64,000 nt of DNA from NCBI RefSeq assembly GCF_032883915.1, contig NZ_CP120717.1, positions 1,841,697 through 1,905,696 on the forward strand. Reading direction: 5' to 3'. The position numbers were made by a program, and so were the translations under genes. Below are positions 19,105-27,934 of the stretch, piece by piece (position 1 is the first letter of the stretch; each line of letters opens with the position of its first letter). Source of the DNA: Endozoicomonas sp. 8E. Lineage in GTDB: Bacteria > Pseudomonadota > Gammaproteobacteria > Pseudomonadales > Endozoicomonadaceae. Below the pieces are notes generated by a model. That model did no database searches, was not told where the DNA came from, and saw only the letters and a program-made list of their open reading frames with translations.

Positions 19105-21252
19105 TTAAACTCTTTGTGTTACATCGATTTGTGAAGACCAGAGCTGGGCGTAGCGTCCCTGCTGTTGAACCAGCTCATCATGGCTGCCATCTTCTTCAAT
19201 AACCCCTTTTTCGATCACTATAATCCGATCACAACGACGGATAGTTGAGAGTCGATGGGCGATGATGATGACGGTGCGGCCTCTGCAGATAGCCCGCATG
19301 TTGTCCTGAATAATTTTTTCTGACTCATAATCCAGAGCCGATGTCGCTTCATCAAAAATCAGGATATTGGGCTGGGTGGCCAGTGCTCTGGCAATGGCCA
19401 GGCGCTGAAGCTGACCGCCGGACAGCCCTACGCCGCGCTCACCCAGCTCAGAATTGTAACCATGGGGCATTTCGACAATGAAATCATGAGCTCCGGCCAG
19501 TTGGGCTGAAGCGATGACCGACTCCATATCCAGGGTTGGATTCGCAAGAGCAATATTGTCCCGAATGGTGCCATTAAACAGCACGCTGTCCTGAAGGACG
19601 ACACCGATCTGGCGTCGGATCCAGGCTGGGTTTAATAGTGCAAGGTTGGCACCATCAATATAAACCTTGCCACTTTCTGGTATGAAGAGCCGCTGGATCA
19701 GCTTGGTCAGCGTTGACTTACCAGAACCTGAACGGCCGGCAATGCCGATCACTTGTCCTGCAGGAATGTCCAGGTCAATGCGGTTAAGTACTGCAGGGCT
19801 CGCAGGGCTGTAGCGAAAAACAACGTTTTCAAGCCTGATGGCTCCTTTCATTGCCGGAGGTGAGGATTGACTTAAATGACTCTGGGGCTCGGTAGGAGCA
19901 TTGATGATGTCACCGAGGCGTTCGATAGCAATGCGAAATTGCTGAAAGTCCTGCCAGAGCTGGGCAAGCCTCAGGATGGGGGCAGAAATCTGTCCTGAAA
20001 TCATATTGAAGGCGATCAATTCGCCTACCGTCATATGCCCATGAATGACCTCCAGAGATCCCTGCCACATCAACAGAGCGATAACCAGCTTGCTTACCAG
20101 CTGCACCGACTGACTGCCGTAAATGCCGGTCACCACGGAGCGAAAAGAGGCCTGAGCAAAACCGGCCAGCTGATGTTCCCAGCGCTGTCGCATCTGGGGT
20201 TCGATGGCCATGGATTTAAGGGTCTCTACCCCGGTCAGGGTTTCGGTCAGAAAGGCCTGGTTAATGGCACTGCGGTGAAACAATTCTTCGGTTCTCCGGC
20301 GCAGGCGGGGAGTAATCAAAATAGAAATGATAATGTAGAAAGGAATCGAGCCAATCACGATCCAGGCCAGCCGACTGGAATAGAAGAACATGACAACAAT
20401 AAATAACAGGCTGAAAAACAGGTCTATGACCAGGGTGAGAGCACTGCTGGTGAGGAAATTACGCACATTTTCCAGCTCACGCACACGAGCCACAACCTGA
20501 CCCACGGGTCGACTCTGGAAGAAAGCCACAGGAAGTTTCAGCAGGTGTCGGAATAACCGGGTACCTAATTCAACATCAACCCGGTTGGTGGTATGTGAAA
20601 AAACATAGGTTCTCAAGCCATCCAGCGTAACCTCAAACAGGGAAATGGCCAGCAGTGCGATAACCAGAACATTCAGCGTCATTTCTGCCCGGTGAACCAG
20701 CACTTTGTCCATCACCACCTGAAAAACCAGCGGCGTCAGCAGGGCGAATAGCTGCATGAAAAAAGAGGCAACCAATATGTCCCTGAACAGTTTTCGAAAC
20801 TTGACAATAGCCGGTATAAACCAGCTGATATCGAAGTGCTGATTTTTGCCTGGCAGAACACTTCGATCCGTCACTAAAATGGCCTGGCCACGCCAACGAC
20901 TCCAGAGTTTATCTAAAGCAATGGACTCTGGTCTCATTCCCTCCCGCTGAATCAATGCTTTGCCATCGCTGATGGCGGCAATAATAAAAAACTGCTCGTT
21001 TTTATCTATGGCAATAAACGGACAGTGTATTTTAGTTAATCGCTGTCGCCTGATTCTGACTTGTCTGGCTCTTAGTTTCAGTTGTTTTGCGGCCCTGAGC
21101 ATCGTCAGTGGGGTCAGGTCTTCTCCCTCGGGGCAGAACTCATGTTTGATGACATTGATGTCAATGGTTTTCTTCAGGTATTGCATCATCAATAAAAAGC
21201 AAAACAAGCCACTCCCGGCAGATGGCTCGGTATCAGCATCTGTAGTGCCCAT
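19105..21252 (-). CDS. hlyB: Type I secretion ABC exporter with C39-like domain (HlyB family)
   Basis: From ATG 21252 the protein has 715 residues; AAGGA eight bases upstream supports this over a TTG two codons earlier. The N-terminal 130 residues form a C39-like domain without the catalytic Cys, as in HlyB of RTX systems, where it binds substrate and does not cleave it. The membrane domain follows (about 160-430), with FFMQLFALLTPLVFQVVMDKVLVHR almost as in E. coli HlyB. The ATPase has Walker A GRSGSGKSTL (about 506), signature GVGLSGGQLQRLAIARAL, Walker B ILIFDEATSALD and the H-loop IIAHRLSTI. The exporter is the obvious candidate for the giant RTX protein of the same island. No TolC gene is in the window. 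Confidence 0.93.
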   Translation of the reverse strand: MGTTDADTEPSAGSGLFCFLLMMQYLKKTIDINVIKHEFCPEGEDLTPLTMLRAAKQLKLRARQVRIRRQRLTKIHCPFIAIDKNEQFFIIAAISDGKALIQREGMRPESIALDKLWSRWRGQAILVTDRSVLPGKNQHFDISWFIPAIVKFRKLFRDILVASFFMQLFALLTPLVFQVVMDKVLVHRAEMTLNVLVIALLAISLFEVTLDGLRTYVFSHTTNRVDVELGTRLFRHLLKLPVAFFQSRPVGQVVARVRELENVRNFLTSSALTLVIDLFFSLLFIVVMFFYSSRLAWIVIGSIPFYIIISILITPRLRRRTEELFHRSAINQAFLTETLTGVETLKSMAIEPQMRQRWEHQLAGFAQASFRSVVTGIYGSQSVQLVSKLVIALLMWQGSLEVIHGHMTVGELIAFNMISGQISAPILRLAQLWQDFQQFRIAIERLGDIINAPTEPQSHLSQSSPPAMKGAIRLENVVFRYSPASPAVLNRIDLDIPAGQVIGIAGRSGSGKSTLTKLIQRLFIPESGKVYIDGANLALLNPAWIRRQIGVVLQDSVLFNGTIRDNIALANPTLDMESVIASAQLAGAHDFIVEMPHGYNSELGERGVGLSGGQLQRLAIARALATQPNILIFDEATSALDYESEKIIQDNMRAICRGRTVIIIAHRLSTIRRCDRIIVIEKGVIEEDGSHDELVQQQGRYAQLWSSQIDVTQRV

Positions 21253-21396
21253 TGGCAATATCCTTTGTCCTGATTTGTGTTGCTAAACGACGCTTTAACC
21301 TGAAGATGAAATCTCGTAGTACGTTGCAGCTGTTCAGTTGAGTCTCACAGTGTAGACATCTCCGTTGGTTCCGTTACAAATTTTTTGCGTATCACA

Positions 21397-21520
21397 AAAA
21401 CTAGTGCAGCTAAGCCTTGATATCCATACAGCCTCCCTCGTTCATCCTGAGCGGAGTCGAAGGATGTGGACTCCAACAAAGACCGTGCCAACCACCCTTC
21501 GACTCCGCTCAGGGTGAACG
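21397..21520. repeat. Dispersed repeats between hlyB and the membrane-protein gene
   Basis: The 409-base gap 21253-21661 holds no gene. At 21397-21441 lies a segment nearly identical to 27235-27284 (shared words include CCTTGATATCCAT and CCCTCGTTC). Directly after it is an imperfect palindrome: CGTTCATCCTGAGCGGAGTC... (21439-21469) against its reverse complement at 21491-21520, differing at about two positions. Such palindromes are common dispersed repeats in marine proteobacteria. In both places the 45-base segment lies to the right of a minus-strand gene start. Confidence 0.55.
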
Positions 21521-21661
21521 GAGTTTGGGCGGCATTGATAATTTGGTGCGTGGTAACGAGGAGTGTAGGGATATCAGAGCTTGGCTCCTAGAGATATTTC
21601 CATCCATAACTCCATTTAGGATCTATATTCCCTGTTCAGTCACTGTATCTGGGAAATCATC

Positions 21662-22945
21662 ATGAAAAAAACATTCAACCTGTTTCCGTTACTTTTGTGT
21701 TTGTTTTATTCGACGGCACAGGCCAGCCCCCCCTCACAAAATGATTTTGATTTTCTTAAGCCTTTTAATGACAGCGCATTGGTGGAAAACGGGCTTGAGT
21801 TAACGGAAAGTATTGCCGGGCTCTCTTTGTCTACCCTGCTCAATCTGGGTATCTGGTGGGGTGTGTGTAAAACGCCGGGAATAGTCTCCGGGCTTTCAGG
21901 CAAATATGACCCGGCGGCATCGGATACAAAGGAGCTGGAGGCGCTGAAAACGGATTTCTGTTTGCAACTGGCTCCCGTGGCGACTACCGCTGAAGTGGCG
22001 CTGGCCGGGCATGTGTCTCCCTGGCCCATGGAGTTCTGGTGGAAACCTCTGTATTTTGCCGGTGCAGGAATGGCAGCTGCCGTCGTTTCCCAAACAAGGG
22101 AGTTCGTACCTGTCGCGGTCTTTACCTACTTTGCGTCAGAAGCGGTATCAAGAACTTTAGCCAGCACCACGTGGGTGTTAATGCTAAGAAAAATGAGCGT
22201 AAGGGATATTAGAACTGAATGGTATGGGGCTTGGGAAGACGCAATATTTTCTGCGCTTAGTGTGGTTATTGCAGGCGGTGTCGCCTACAAAGCTATGATT
22301 CATAATGGCTTCAGTTCAACAAAAGGGATTATTCTTGCTTCTGTTGTCAGCGCAGCGATTGCAGGTGCCCTCTCGGGAATTATTCCAGGGTCAATAATGG
22401 ATGTGGACGGACAGACAAAGACTGGGATTGGAGCAGCCGACGCCACACACATAGCCGCAGTCCGGGCCCGAGGCGTACCCGGACGCATGTACGCAGCCGC
22501 AACCTCAGCCGTGGTCTTAGCCGGAGGCTTGGCCGTAAAGATAATCGAAATAATCGAAACTGGAACCTTAGCTCAATCCATAGATCCATCTCTATCCGGG
22601 GTCTTCGCTTTAGGCGGAGCTTTAGTCGGATCCGTAGCCGGAATGGGAGCTGCAGCTGAAGCCAAAGTCGAACCCGAAAAAGGAGTGATGGTCGCAGCCT
22701 CTGTCATAACCCTGAGCGGATTCGGAGTTTTGCTTATGCTGGACCGTTCGAAGATAACCTCAGACAACCCCTTTATCACAGCCGGTGTTACTTTAGTGCC
22801 TGCGTTGACTTTCGCTGTTATCAATAGTCTTTCAAACTACGCTGTTTATGGCTATCCACTCGAACAAAGCCTTTCAGAGACCGGCTGGACTCAGTGGAAA
22901 AAGTTCTATGCGCCCCTGGATTATCTCTCGACTCTGTTTAACTGA
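21662..22945 (+). CDS. Multi-pass membrane protein of unknown function
   Basis: The 427-residue protein begins with a signal peptide (MKKTFNLFPLLLCLFYSTAQAS) and contains about seven to nine hydrophobic segments, including LSLSTLLNLGIWWGV, PLYFAGAGMAAAVVS, AIFSALSVVIAGGVAY and ILASVVSAAIAGALSGII. I recognise no family. Many short Gly/Ala-rich helices suggest an inner-membrane protein. Between about 22430 and 22720 the codon choice changes: codons such as GTA, GCC and GGA recur and the DNA becomes quasi-periodic, unlike the rest of the gene. That could mark a locally expanded segment. It sits between the exporter genes and the beta-propeller gene, so a link to the secretion locus is possible but unproven. 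Confidence 0.65.
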   Translation: MKKTFNLFPLLLCLFYSTAQASPPSQNDFDFLKPFNDSALVENGLELTESIAGLSLSTLLNLGIWWGVCKTPGIVSGLSGKYDPAASDTKELEALKTDFCLQLAPVATTAEVALAGHVSPWPMEFWWKPLYFAGAGMAAAVVSQTREFVPVAVFTYFASEAVSRTLASTTWVLMLRKMSVRDIRTEWYGAWEDAIFSALSVVIAGGVAYKAMIHNGFSSTKGIILASVVSAAIAGALSGIIPGSIMDVDGQTKTGIGAADATHIAAVRARGVPGRMYAAATSAVVLAGGLAVKIIEIIETGTLAQSIDPSLSGVFALGGALVGSVAGMGAAAEAKVEPEKGVMVAASVITLSGFGVLLMLDRSKITSDNPFITAGVTLVPALTFAVINSLSNYAVYGYPLEQSLSETGWTQWKKFYAPLDYLSTLFN

Positions 22946-23152
22946 CAGATTCAATAAAACTGCTGACTCATGGGCTGACTTATTACCGCACTTTGTATTT
23001 AGTGCCTGCCCGAAAACCCACAAGTAATCCGATGCAGCAGGCAGCAGCCTCATTGAAATGGCGTACTAAACGTTCTTTTGCAGGCAGATTCTCAATTAAG
23101 CGTGCTACTTTATCGGATGGGCGTAAATTCCGTAATTTGAGAGGGTGACAAC

Positions 23153-24526
23153 TTGAATACTGGTATTGTACGTAAAGTTTCTGCCTGCTTTGCGGTTCTC
23201 GGGGACTGCGCTTGCTGTATCGTTATTTTTCTGGTTCTTGGCACACCTTCGCTCGGGTTTGGGCTGACACTGGTTGACAACGTGTTGTTGCGTGAAACCT
23301 ACCCGTTTGCCAATGAGACCCATTGGTTTGGAGCTCCTGCAGGCGTGGCATTATTTGCCCAAAAAAACAATACGACAGTAGTTGTTTTAAACAACAGAGG
23401 GCTTTTTCTTACGTTCCAGTGTTCAGAGGATTCTGACCCGTGTGCTGTGCAAACGACGACCCAGATATCACCCAACTCAAGACAACATCGAAGCTTGGTT
23501 AAAAATGAAAACTGCTTCTACGTAGCCAGTGATTCGGGTGAAGAGGGAGGAAATATTGGCAGCTTCAGTTGGGAGCATGGGCAGCTGACCACGGGCCCTC
23601 TGGTGACGTTTGCTGGTGTTTCATCGCTGGGAGTGAGCCTTGATGGTCAATGGCTCGCGGCTTGCTCTTTACTGATGGGTGAACTGCGGATTTATCAGCA
23701 GGAAAAAAACTGTCAAACAGGATCATTCCAACGCTTTGGTGGACAAAATCACCATCTTTTTCGCCAGGGCTGCTCTTCTGCCCGTTTCAGTAAAGACAGC
23801 ACGCAATTGTGTGTCAGTTCGGCGTTTGACAACCAGATCGCCTGCTTTGAGCAATCGGCTGGAGACTGGCGGCCTGTCACCATAGTGACACCGGCTATTG
23901 GTGAGGTTGTTATTGACCAACCTGTTGGGGCTATCTTCGCAGATGCATACTTGTTGATTATCCACAGAGGTGGAGAGTTAGTTTTATGCCCTCCTGAGGT
24001 TGCTAATCAATTCACCGGCATCGGTCCTGCTCACTATTCCTATCAGACTCTTGGTTGTCGATTGCATTCCCATCAATGCCAGCATGTCATGAGCCAACAG
24101 CTTTGCTCATTCAGTGCCTGTGAGAATGCTATTTTTTCATCGAATGGGGAAGGCGTTGAGAATACCATCGAGTCAAGCTGGCCAGACCTGGGAAAACTGG
24201 ATGAAATCCGACAATACGACAATAATACTTTTTTGATCGCTGGCGAGCGAGGCTTGCATGTTGTTCAGTTTGACAATGGTAGCCTCTGTTATCAAACAAC
24301 TCTGACCAGTCGCCGTGGAAGTGACGGTTGGCCAGGAAACCGAATTACGTTTGACTTCAGTGGTGGCCTGATAGTGTTCGGCAATCGCTTTGATCATTCC
24401 GTCCATCTCCTGAGGATTCATCAAGCGGGTCAGCCCCTTGAATCTTCTTCACCATTGCTGGTCGCTTCGATGATGCCGCTTCTGACCACGTTGTTTAACG
24501 CTGTTGCTATTTTGCGGTGCTGGTGA
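23153..24526 (+). CDS. Exported beta-propeller-like protein
   Basis: A 457-residue frame with TTG start at 23153, preceded by GAGAGGGTGA. Residues about 8-36 are hydrophobic and act as signal or anchor. The remainder is a chain of short beta-rich units with recurring patterns such as TTVVVLNNRGLFLTF, SSLGVSLDGQWLAACSLLMGELRIYQ and SSARFSKDSTQLCVSSAFDNQIACF. These resemble WD40/YVTN-type blades (SxDGxxLxxxxxxxxxIxxF). A C-terminal hydrophobic stretch (LLVASMMPLLTTLFNAVAIL) could anchor it. It converges on another propeller-like gene (25122-27230). No enzymatic motif is seen. A surface or periplasmic binding role is inferred. Confidence 0.6.
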   Translation: MNTGIVRKVSACFAVLGDCACCIVIFLVLGTPSLGFGLTLVDNVLLRETYPFANETHWFGAPAGVALFAQKNNTTVVVLNNRGLFLTFQCSEDSDPCAVQTTTQISPNSRQHRSLVKNENCFYVASDSGEEGGNIGSFSWEHGQLTTGPLVTFAGVSSLGVSLDGQWLAACSLLMGELRIYQQEKNCQTGSFQRFGGQNHHLFRQGCSSARFSKDSTQLCVSSAFDNQIACFEQSAGDWRPVTIVTPAIGEVVIDQPVGAIFADAYLLIIHRGGELVLCPPEVANQFTGIGPAHYSYQTLGCRLHSHQCQHVMSQQLCSFSACENAIFSSNGEGVENTIESSWPDLGKLDEIRQYDNNTFLIAGERGLHVVQFDNGSLCYQTTLTSRRGSDGWPGNRITFDFSGGLIVFGNRFDHSVHLLRIHQAGQPLESSSPLLVASMMPLLTTLFNAVAILRCW

Positions 24527-24527
24527 C

Positions 24528-24896
24528 TCACTTTCTGTTGCAAAAAGATGATGGCCCGTTGTCCGTTTTTGTAGGGGGTGGGAATACCCCCCTATGCGGG
24601 ACATGGAACTCCACCCCGGGTTTCAGAGAGTTACTCCCCTGTTCGTGGGCACCGGTGAATATGGGTGAAGGGGGAGTAGGAAAGAAAGGGCGAGCCAGGG
24701 CTTGCCTTTTACCTCTGAACTGATCAAGTACCGCAACCTCTCCAGTGGGTGTCAGTTTTGCCTGGTCAATAATATTCCGGTTCCAGAGTCGGCTGTGGTG
24801 AGCACAGACATTTCTCAGATAATTGAGGCTTCGCAGCCAGGAGGCAAAATGACGACCATTCCTAACCCCGTAGTTTGTTACCTTTGCCCCGGCCAC
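24528..24896 (-). pseudogene. Abi_2-type abortive infection protein remnant
   Basis: The minus-strand frame encodes FASWLRSLNYLRNVCAHHSR followed by LWNR, the hallmark of the Abi_2 (AbiD/AbiF-like) family. Only this motif and about 25 further residues look genuine; the downstream part (Pro-rich, Cys-poor) does not. The N-terminal 200 or so residues expected for the family are missing, the upstream frame is closed by stops, and the only start is an internal GTG. I read it as a decayed phage-defence gene. The rest of 24527-25121, between two convergent genes, holds no other supportable feature. Confidence 0.55.
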
Positions 24897-25121
24897 TGGC
24901 TGAACGGGTGGTGTGGGTTGTAGTCAACAGCTCCGGATGTTCTGTCAGCATCTCGGCCAGTACAGGGCATCTTGAAATATCGTTGGTTTTTTAAGCGGGT
25001 GTACCGAATTTGTCGGTAGCACCCATAGCCAGCAGTTTCTGGTGTTTGAGAGCACTGAGACCCTCACCTGTTTGTTCAGATTGTTGTTTTTCAGAAAGCC
25101 TGAAGTCGGGCACCACATGAA

Positions 25122-27230
25122 TTAGTGCTCTTCTGTTTTGTTATTTTTGATATCAACACCAAAGTATTTAAAATAAATTTGCAATCCTCGTTGGTTAAGA
25201 TACGCGTTTCCGGGACCCTTCGGTATTCTGAGAGCATGATGTGGAATAGTTGGCTCCCCATACCCACATGCGTGATTTTCAGAGGCATCTGCAGTGGTCG
25301 TATTTGTGGCTTCGGGGTCATCTGCAGTGGTCGTATTTGTAGCTTCAGGGCCATCTGCAGTGCTGGTATTTGTAGCTTCAGAGGCATCTGCAGTGGTTGT
25401 ATTTATAACTTCAGGAGCATCTTCAGTAGTCGTATTTATAACTTCAGGAGCATCTTCAGTAGTCGTATTTATAACTTCAGGGGCATCTTCAGTAGTCGTA
25501 TTTATAACTTCAGGGGCATCTTCAGTAGTCGTATTTATAACTTCAGGGGCATCTGCAGTGGCCGTATCTATAACTTCATGGGCATCTGCAGTGGTCATAT
25601 CTATAACTTCAGGGGCAGGCCAAGACAGGGCTAAGCTTAAACTGGAGCCTGTATTACCTGGTGCCGGATGCACCAGCATTTGGGTTACTCCATTTGATTC
25701 AGGATCAAAGTGAACCATTAAACCGGCTGGCGGTGCTGGTTGATCATTGCTTTCAGGGCGATCAGAGGTATTTTCTGTGTTATCGTCGGATGGGTCTTCT
25801 TGATTGAGTTCATGGGTTCTCATCCTTGATCTGTAACATTTAATCAGGCCGTAACCACCCAGACCTGCTACGCCCAACGATGGCAACAGACCAGCAAACA
25901 CCCGTTTCAGTAATCGGGAGGTGTAATCGGCTGGTTTTACGCTGACCACTGTTCGTATTTGACTGAACTGGTTGTGTGGGTTAGTTGCTGTTACCGTCAG
26001 GGGCCATCTTTCTGATAGTGCCCAACCACCGCTCTTTTTACTCAAAGGGGTATCACTCTCGGGGTTGACCACTAAACTTTTGTTTTGCCAAATGAATGGG
26101 CAATTGCCTTCATGGCCTTCACAGTCAACCCTGACGATTAATTGAGAATAATCCCTGTTGTCTGACTGATTGGGGTCTTTCACATTCATAGGCCCTACTA
26201 CGAACTGGTTATTTTCCATATCGGATTCATCGTAGTCGTACTCAGGAGGATCTTGCCAATCTGCGAATAAAGGGGGCGAAACGAGCCTCAGGGTATGGAT
26301 TGTGCCCCGTCTGCCAATCACGGCTACTTTTCTGCCATCCGGGCTGGAGGCTATGCTGCTGAGTGCCTGAGGCATATTTTGAAAGCCAATGAGTTGAGCC
26401 TCCTGAGTTTCCCACTGATCTTCCTTGTTTAAAACCACCAGATGGACGAACCGGTCGGTAGAGGCAATAAAGGCGCTGATGAAGTCATTGGGTAGTTCGG
26501 CAATGGTCACGTCGTGCACTCCGAACCAGCTGTCAACTTTCTCAAGATCTTCCGGGTTGGAGACCGATTGCAGCAGATGCAATTGTCCCTGGTCGTATCG
26601 AAAAATCAGCAGGGTTTGGGTCTCGGCTGCGACTATCGCAAGGAGGTGTCCATCCGCTGATAGTGTCATACCAACAATGTCTTTCAGAGCCGGAATGTCT
26701 GAAGATGAGGCGAGAGTGACATTCTGCCATTGATTCTCCTGCCATTGTTTATCAACTTTAATCAGCGAGCTGGTAATGGTTATACCATTATCGCTTTCCT
26801 GTATTTCATTCAGCGCCGCAATATAGGTCAGGTTTGACCGTGGAACAGTGACCACAGGGCCTACTTTCTGGCCCTGGTATCGGGCTAATGGCTCCGCGAA
26901 CAGAGAGTCTTGCACAGGAGGGGAGGGGGCAAGGACATCTGACCATTTTTGAACAACGTTAAGATTGTTGAAATCAACCAAAAAGCTGGATCTGGAATCA
27001 GTAGCATTATCAACAGTCAGCAGAATATGGGAATTGTTATAGAACGAAACAGAACCCTTATAGATATTCAAGGGTTCCTCCCTGACAGCCAGCTCGCTGG
27101 AATTCATTAAGAGCAGGCGATGTTCCCGGGTTTCTTCCGCAACACTTGAGCTTGCAATACATGTAATAACAATGAACATAAGGGCAAAGATGGGGAAAGA
27201 CGTTTTTGCTCTTATATTTTCAGATCTCAT
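25122..27230 (-). CDS. Exported beta-propeller-like protein with transmembrane helix and 11-residue tandem repeats
   Basis: From ATG 27230 the protein has 702 residues. I prefer this start because MRSENIRAKTSFPIFALMFI begins a signal peptide, while the 142 codons upstream are translated dispersed repeats. No strong ribosome binding site is seen. Residues about 30-300 contain blade-like repeats such as VGMTLSADGHLLAIVAAETQ and LSSIASSPDGRKVAVIGRRG. A later beta domain (about 330-430, ending RTVVSVKPAD) precedes a transmembrane helix at about 437-464 (RVFAGLLPSLGVAGLGGYGL) followed by basic residues. That orientation puts the propeller outside the cytoplasm. The tail carries about ten copies of an 11-residue unit (residues about 538-652) and ends with a short unique segment. 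Function is unknown. Confidence 0.6.
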   Translation of the reverse strand: MRSENIRAKTSFPIFALMFIVITCIASSSVAEETREHRLLLMNSSELAVREEPLNIYKGSVSFYNNSHILLTVDNATDSRSSFLVDFNNLNVVQKWSDVLAPSPPVQDSLFAEPLARYQGQKVGPVVTVPRSNLTYIAALNEIQESDNGITITSSLIKVDKQWQENQWQNVTLASSSDIPALKDIVGMTLSADGHLLAIVAAETQTLLIFRYDQGQLHLLQSVSNPEDLEKVDSWFGVHDVTIAELPNDFISAFIASTDRFVHLVVLNKEDQWETQEAQLIGFQNMPQALSSIASSPDGRKVAVIGRRGTIHTLRLVSPPLFADWQDPPEYDYDESDMENNQFVVGPMNVKDPNQSDNRDYSQLIVRVDCEGHEGNCPFIWQNKSLVVNPESDTPLSKKSGGWALSERWPLTVTATNPHNQFSQIRTVVSVKPADYTSRLLKRVFAGLLPSLGVAGLGGYGLIKCYRSRMRTHELNQEDPSDDNTENTSDRPESNDQPAPPAGLMVHFDPESNGVTQMLVHPAPGNTGSSLSLALSWPAPEVIDMTTADAHEVIDTATADAPEVINTTTEDAPEVINTTTEDAPEVINTTTEDAPEVINTTTEDAPEVINTTTADASEATNTSTADGPEATNTTTADDPEATNTTTADASENHACGYGEPTIPHHALRIPKGPGNAYLNQRGLQIYFKYFGVDIKNNKTEEH
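25275..25615. repeat. 33-base coding tandem repeat, about ten units
   Basis: The repeat encodes units of the form APEVINTTTED/TAD on the minus strand. The central four or five units are almost identical in DNA, while the outer units have drifted (ASEATNTSTAD, AHEVIDTATAD). That gradient is typical of recent internal expansion by slippage or unequal recombination. It is in frame throughout, so copy number can change without breaking the gene. Confidence 0.8.
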
Positions 27231-27934
27231 AATCAAAAACACCAGTGCAGCCAAACCTTGATATCCATCCAGCCCCCTCGTTCCCATGCTCCGAGGGTGT
27301 CGCAAAACTCCAACAGCTCGTTCCCATGCTCTGAGGTCGTCATTCCCTAATTCTGGGGGATCACAAGGCCAGGGGGGCACCGGGCAGTAGAGTTCTGGTG
27401 GTGAGTCAGTGTGGATTCCCGCCTTCGCGGGAATGACGGGAGTGAAGCCGGGAATGACGGGAATGAAGTCGGGAATGACGGGAATGAAGCCGGGAATGAC
27501 TGGAGTCAACCCGTTCCCACGCTGGTGAGAGTTTTGCGACACCCTCTGGTGCGTGGGAACGAGGGGGGAATCAAAAACATCTGGACAGCTGGTACAGACC
27601 TGATTTGTATCGCGGTCTTTTCGATAGATAAGACGAGTTCGGTGGTTCATAGGCAACGCCCCCCCTGAATCCTGTCACCAGCCTGAAAATAAAACACACC
27701 GGCTGGCAAATTAAACCCTGTTGTACTGTAATCAATCACCAATAAGGTTGTCGTAATACCTGAATTACACAGCGTCATGCAAAGGTCCTTGGCCCTCGGG
27801 AATGATAGCAGAGATTCATATCAACCTGAGTACCTCATAAAAATAAGCCTATTGTCGTATATATTTTGTCTTTTTCGGTGTGGCAATCCCGATCACGAAA
27901 ACGTAAAAAGGCTATCGCAAAAGGTTTTCAAAAA
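27231..27934. repeat. Repeat-rich divergent region upstream of the giant gene
   Basis: About 700 bases without a genuine gene. It contains the 27235-27284 segment shared with 21397-21441, then GAGGGTGTCGCAAAACTC and CTCGTTCCCATGCTC repeats (27278-27345). A GATTCCCGCCTTCGCGGGAA palindrome lies at about 27413-27432. Four 21-base tandem units sit at 27429-27512, each starting GGGAATGACGGGA. A perfect 11-base inverted repeat, CGTTCCCACGC at 27512-27522 and its complement at 27551-27561, follows. Read on the minus strand these give the spurious peptide VIPAKAGIH, commonly seen where such repeats are translated. The promoter of the giant gene should lie in about 27570-27930. Confidence 0.65.

Noticed and set aside
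25275..25615. CRISPR-like array of 33-base repeats
   Set aside because: Units are directly adjacent with no spacers and are in frame inside a coding gene.
27231..27656. 142-codon N-terminal extension of the propeller gene
   Set aside because: It translates dispersed repeats (VIPGFIPVIPDF, VIPAKAGIH) and lacks coding character; a signal peptide begins at 27230.
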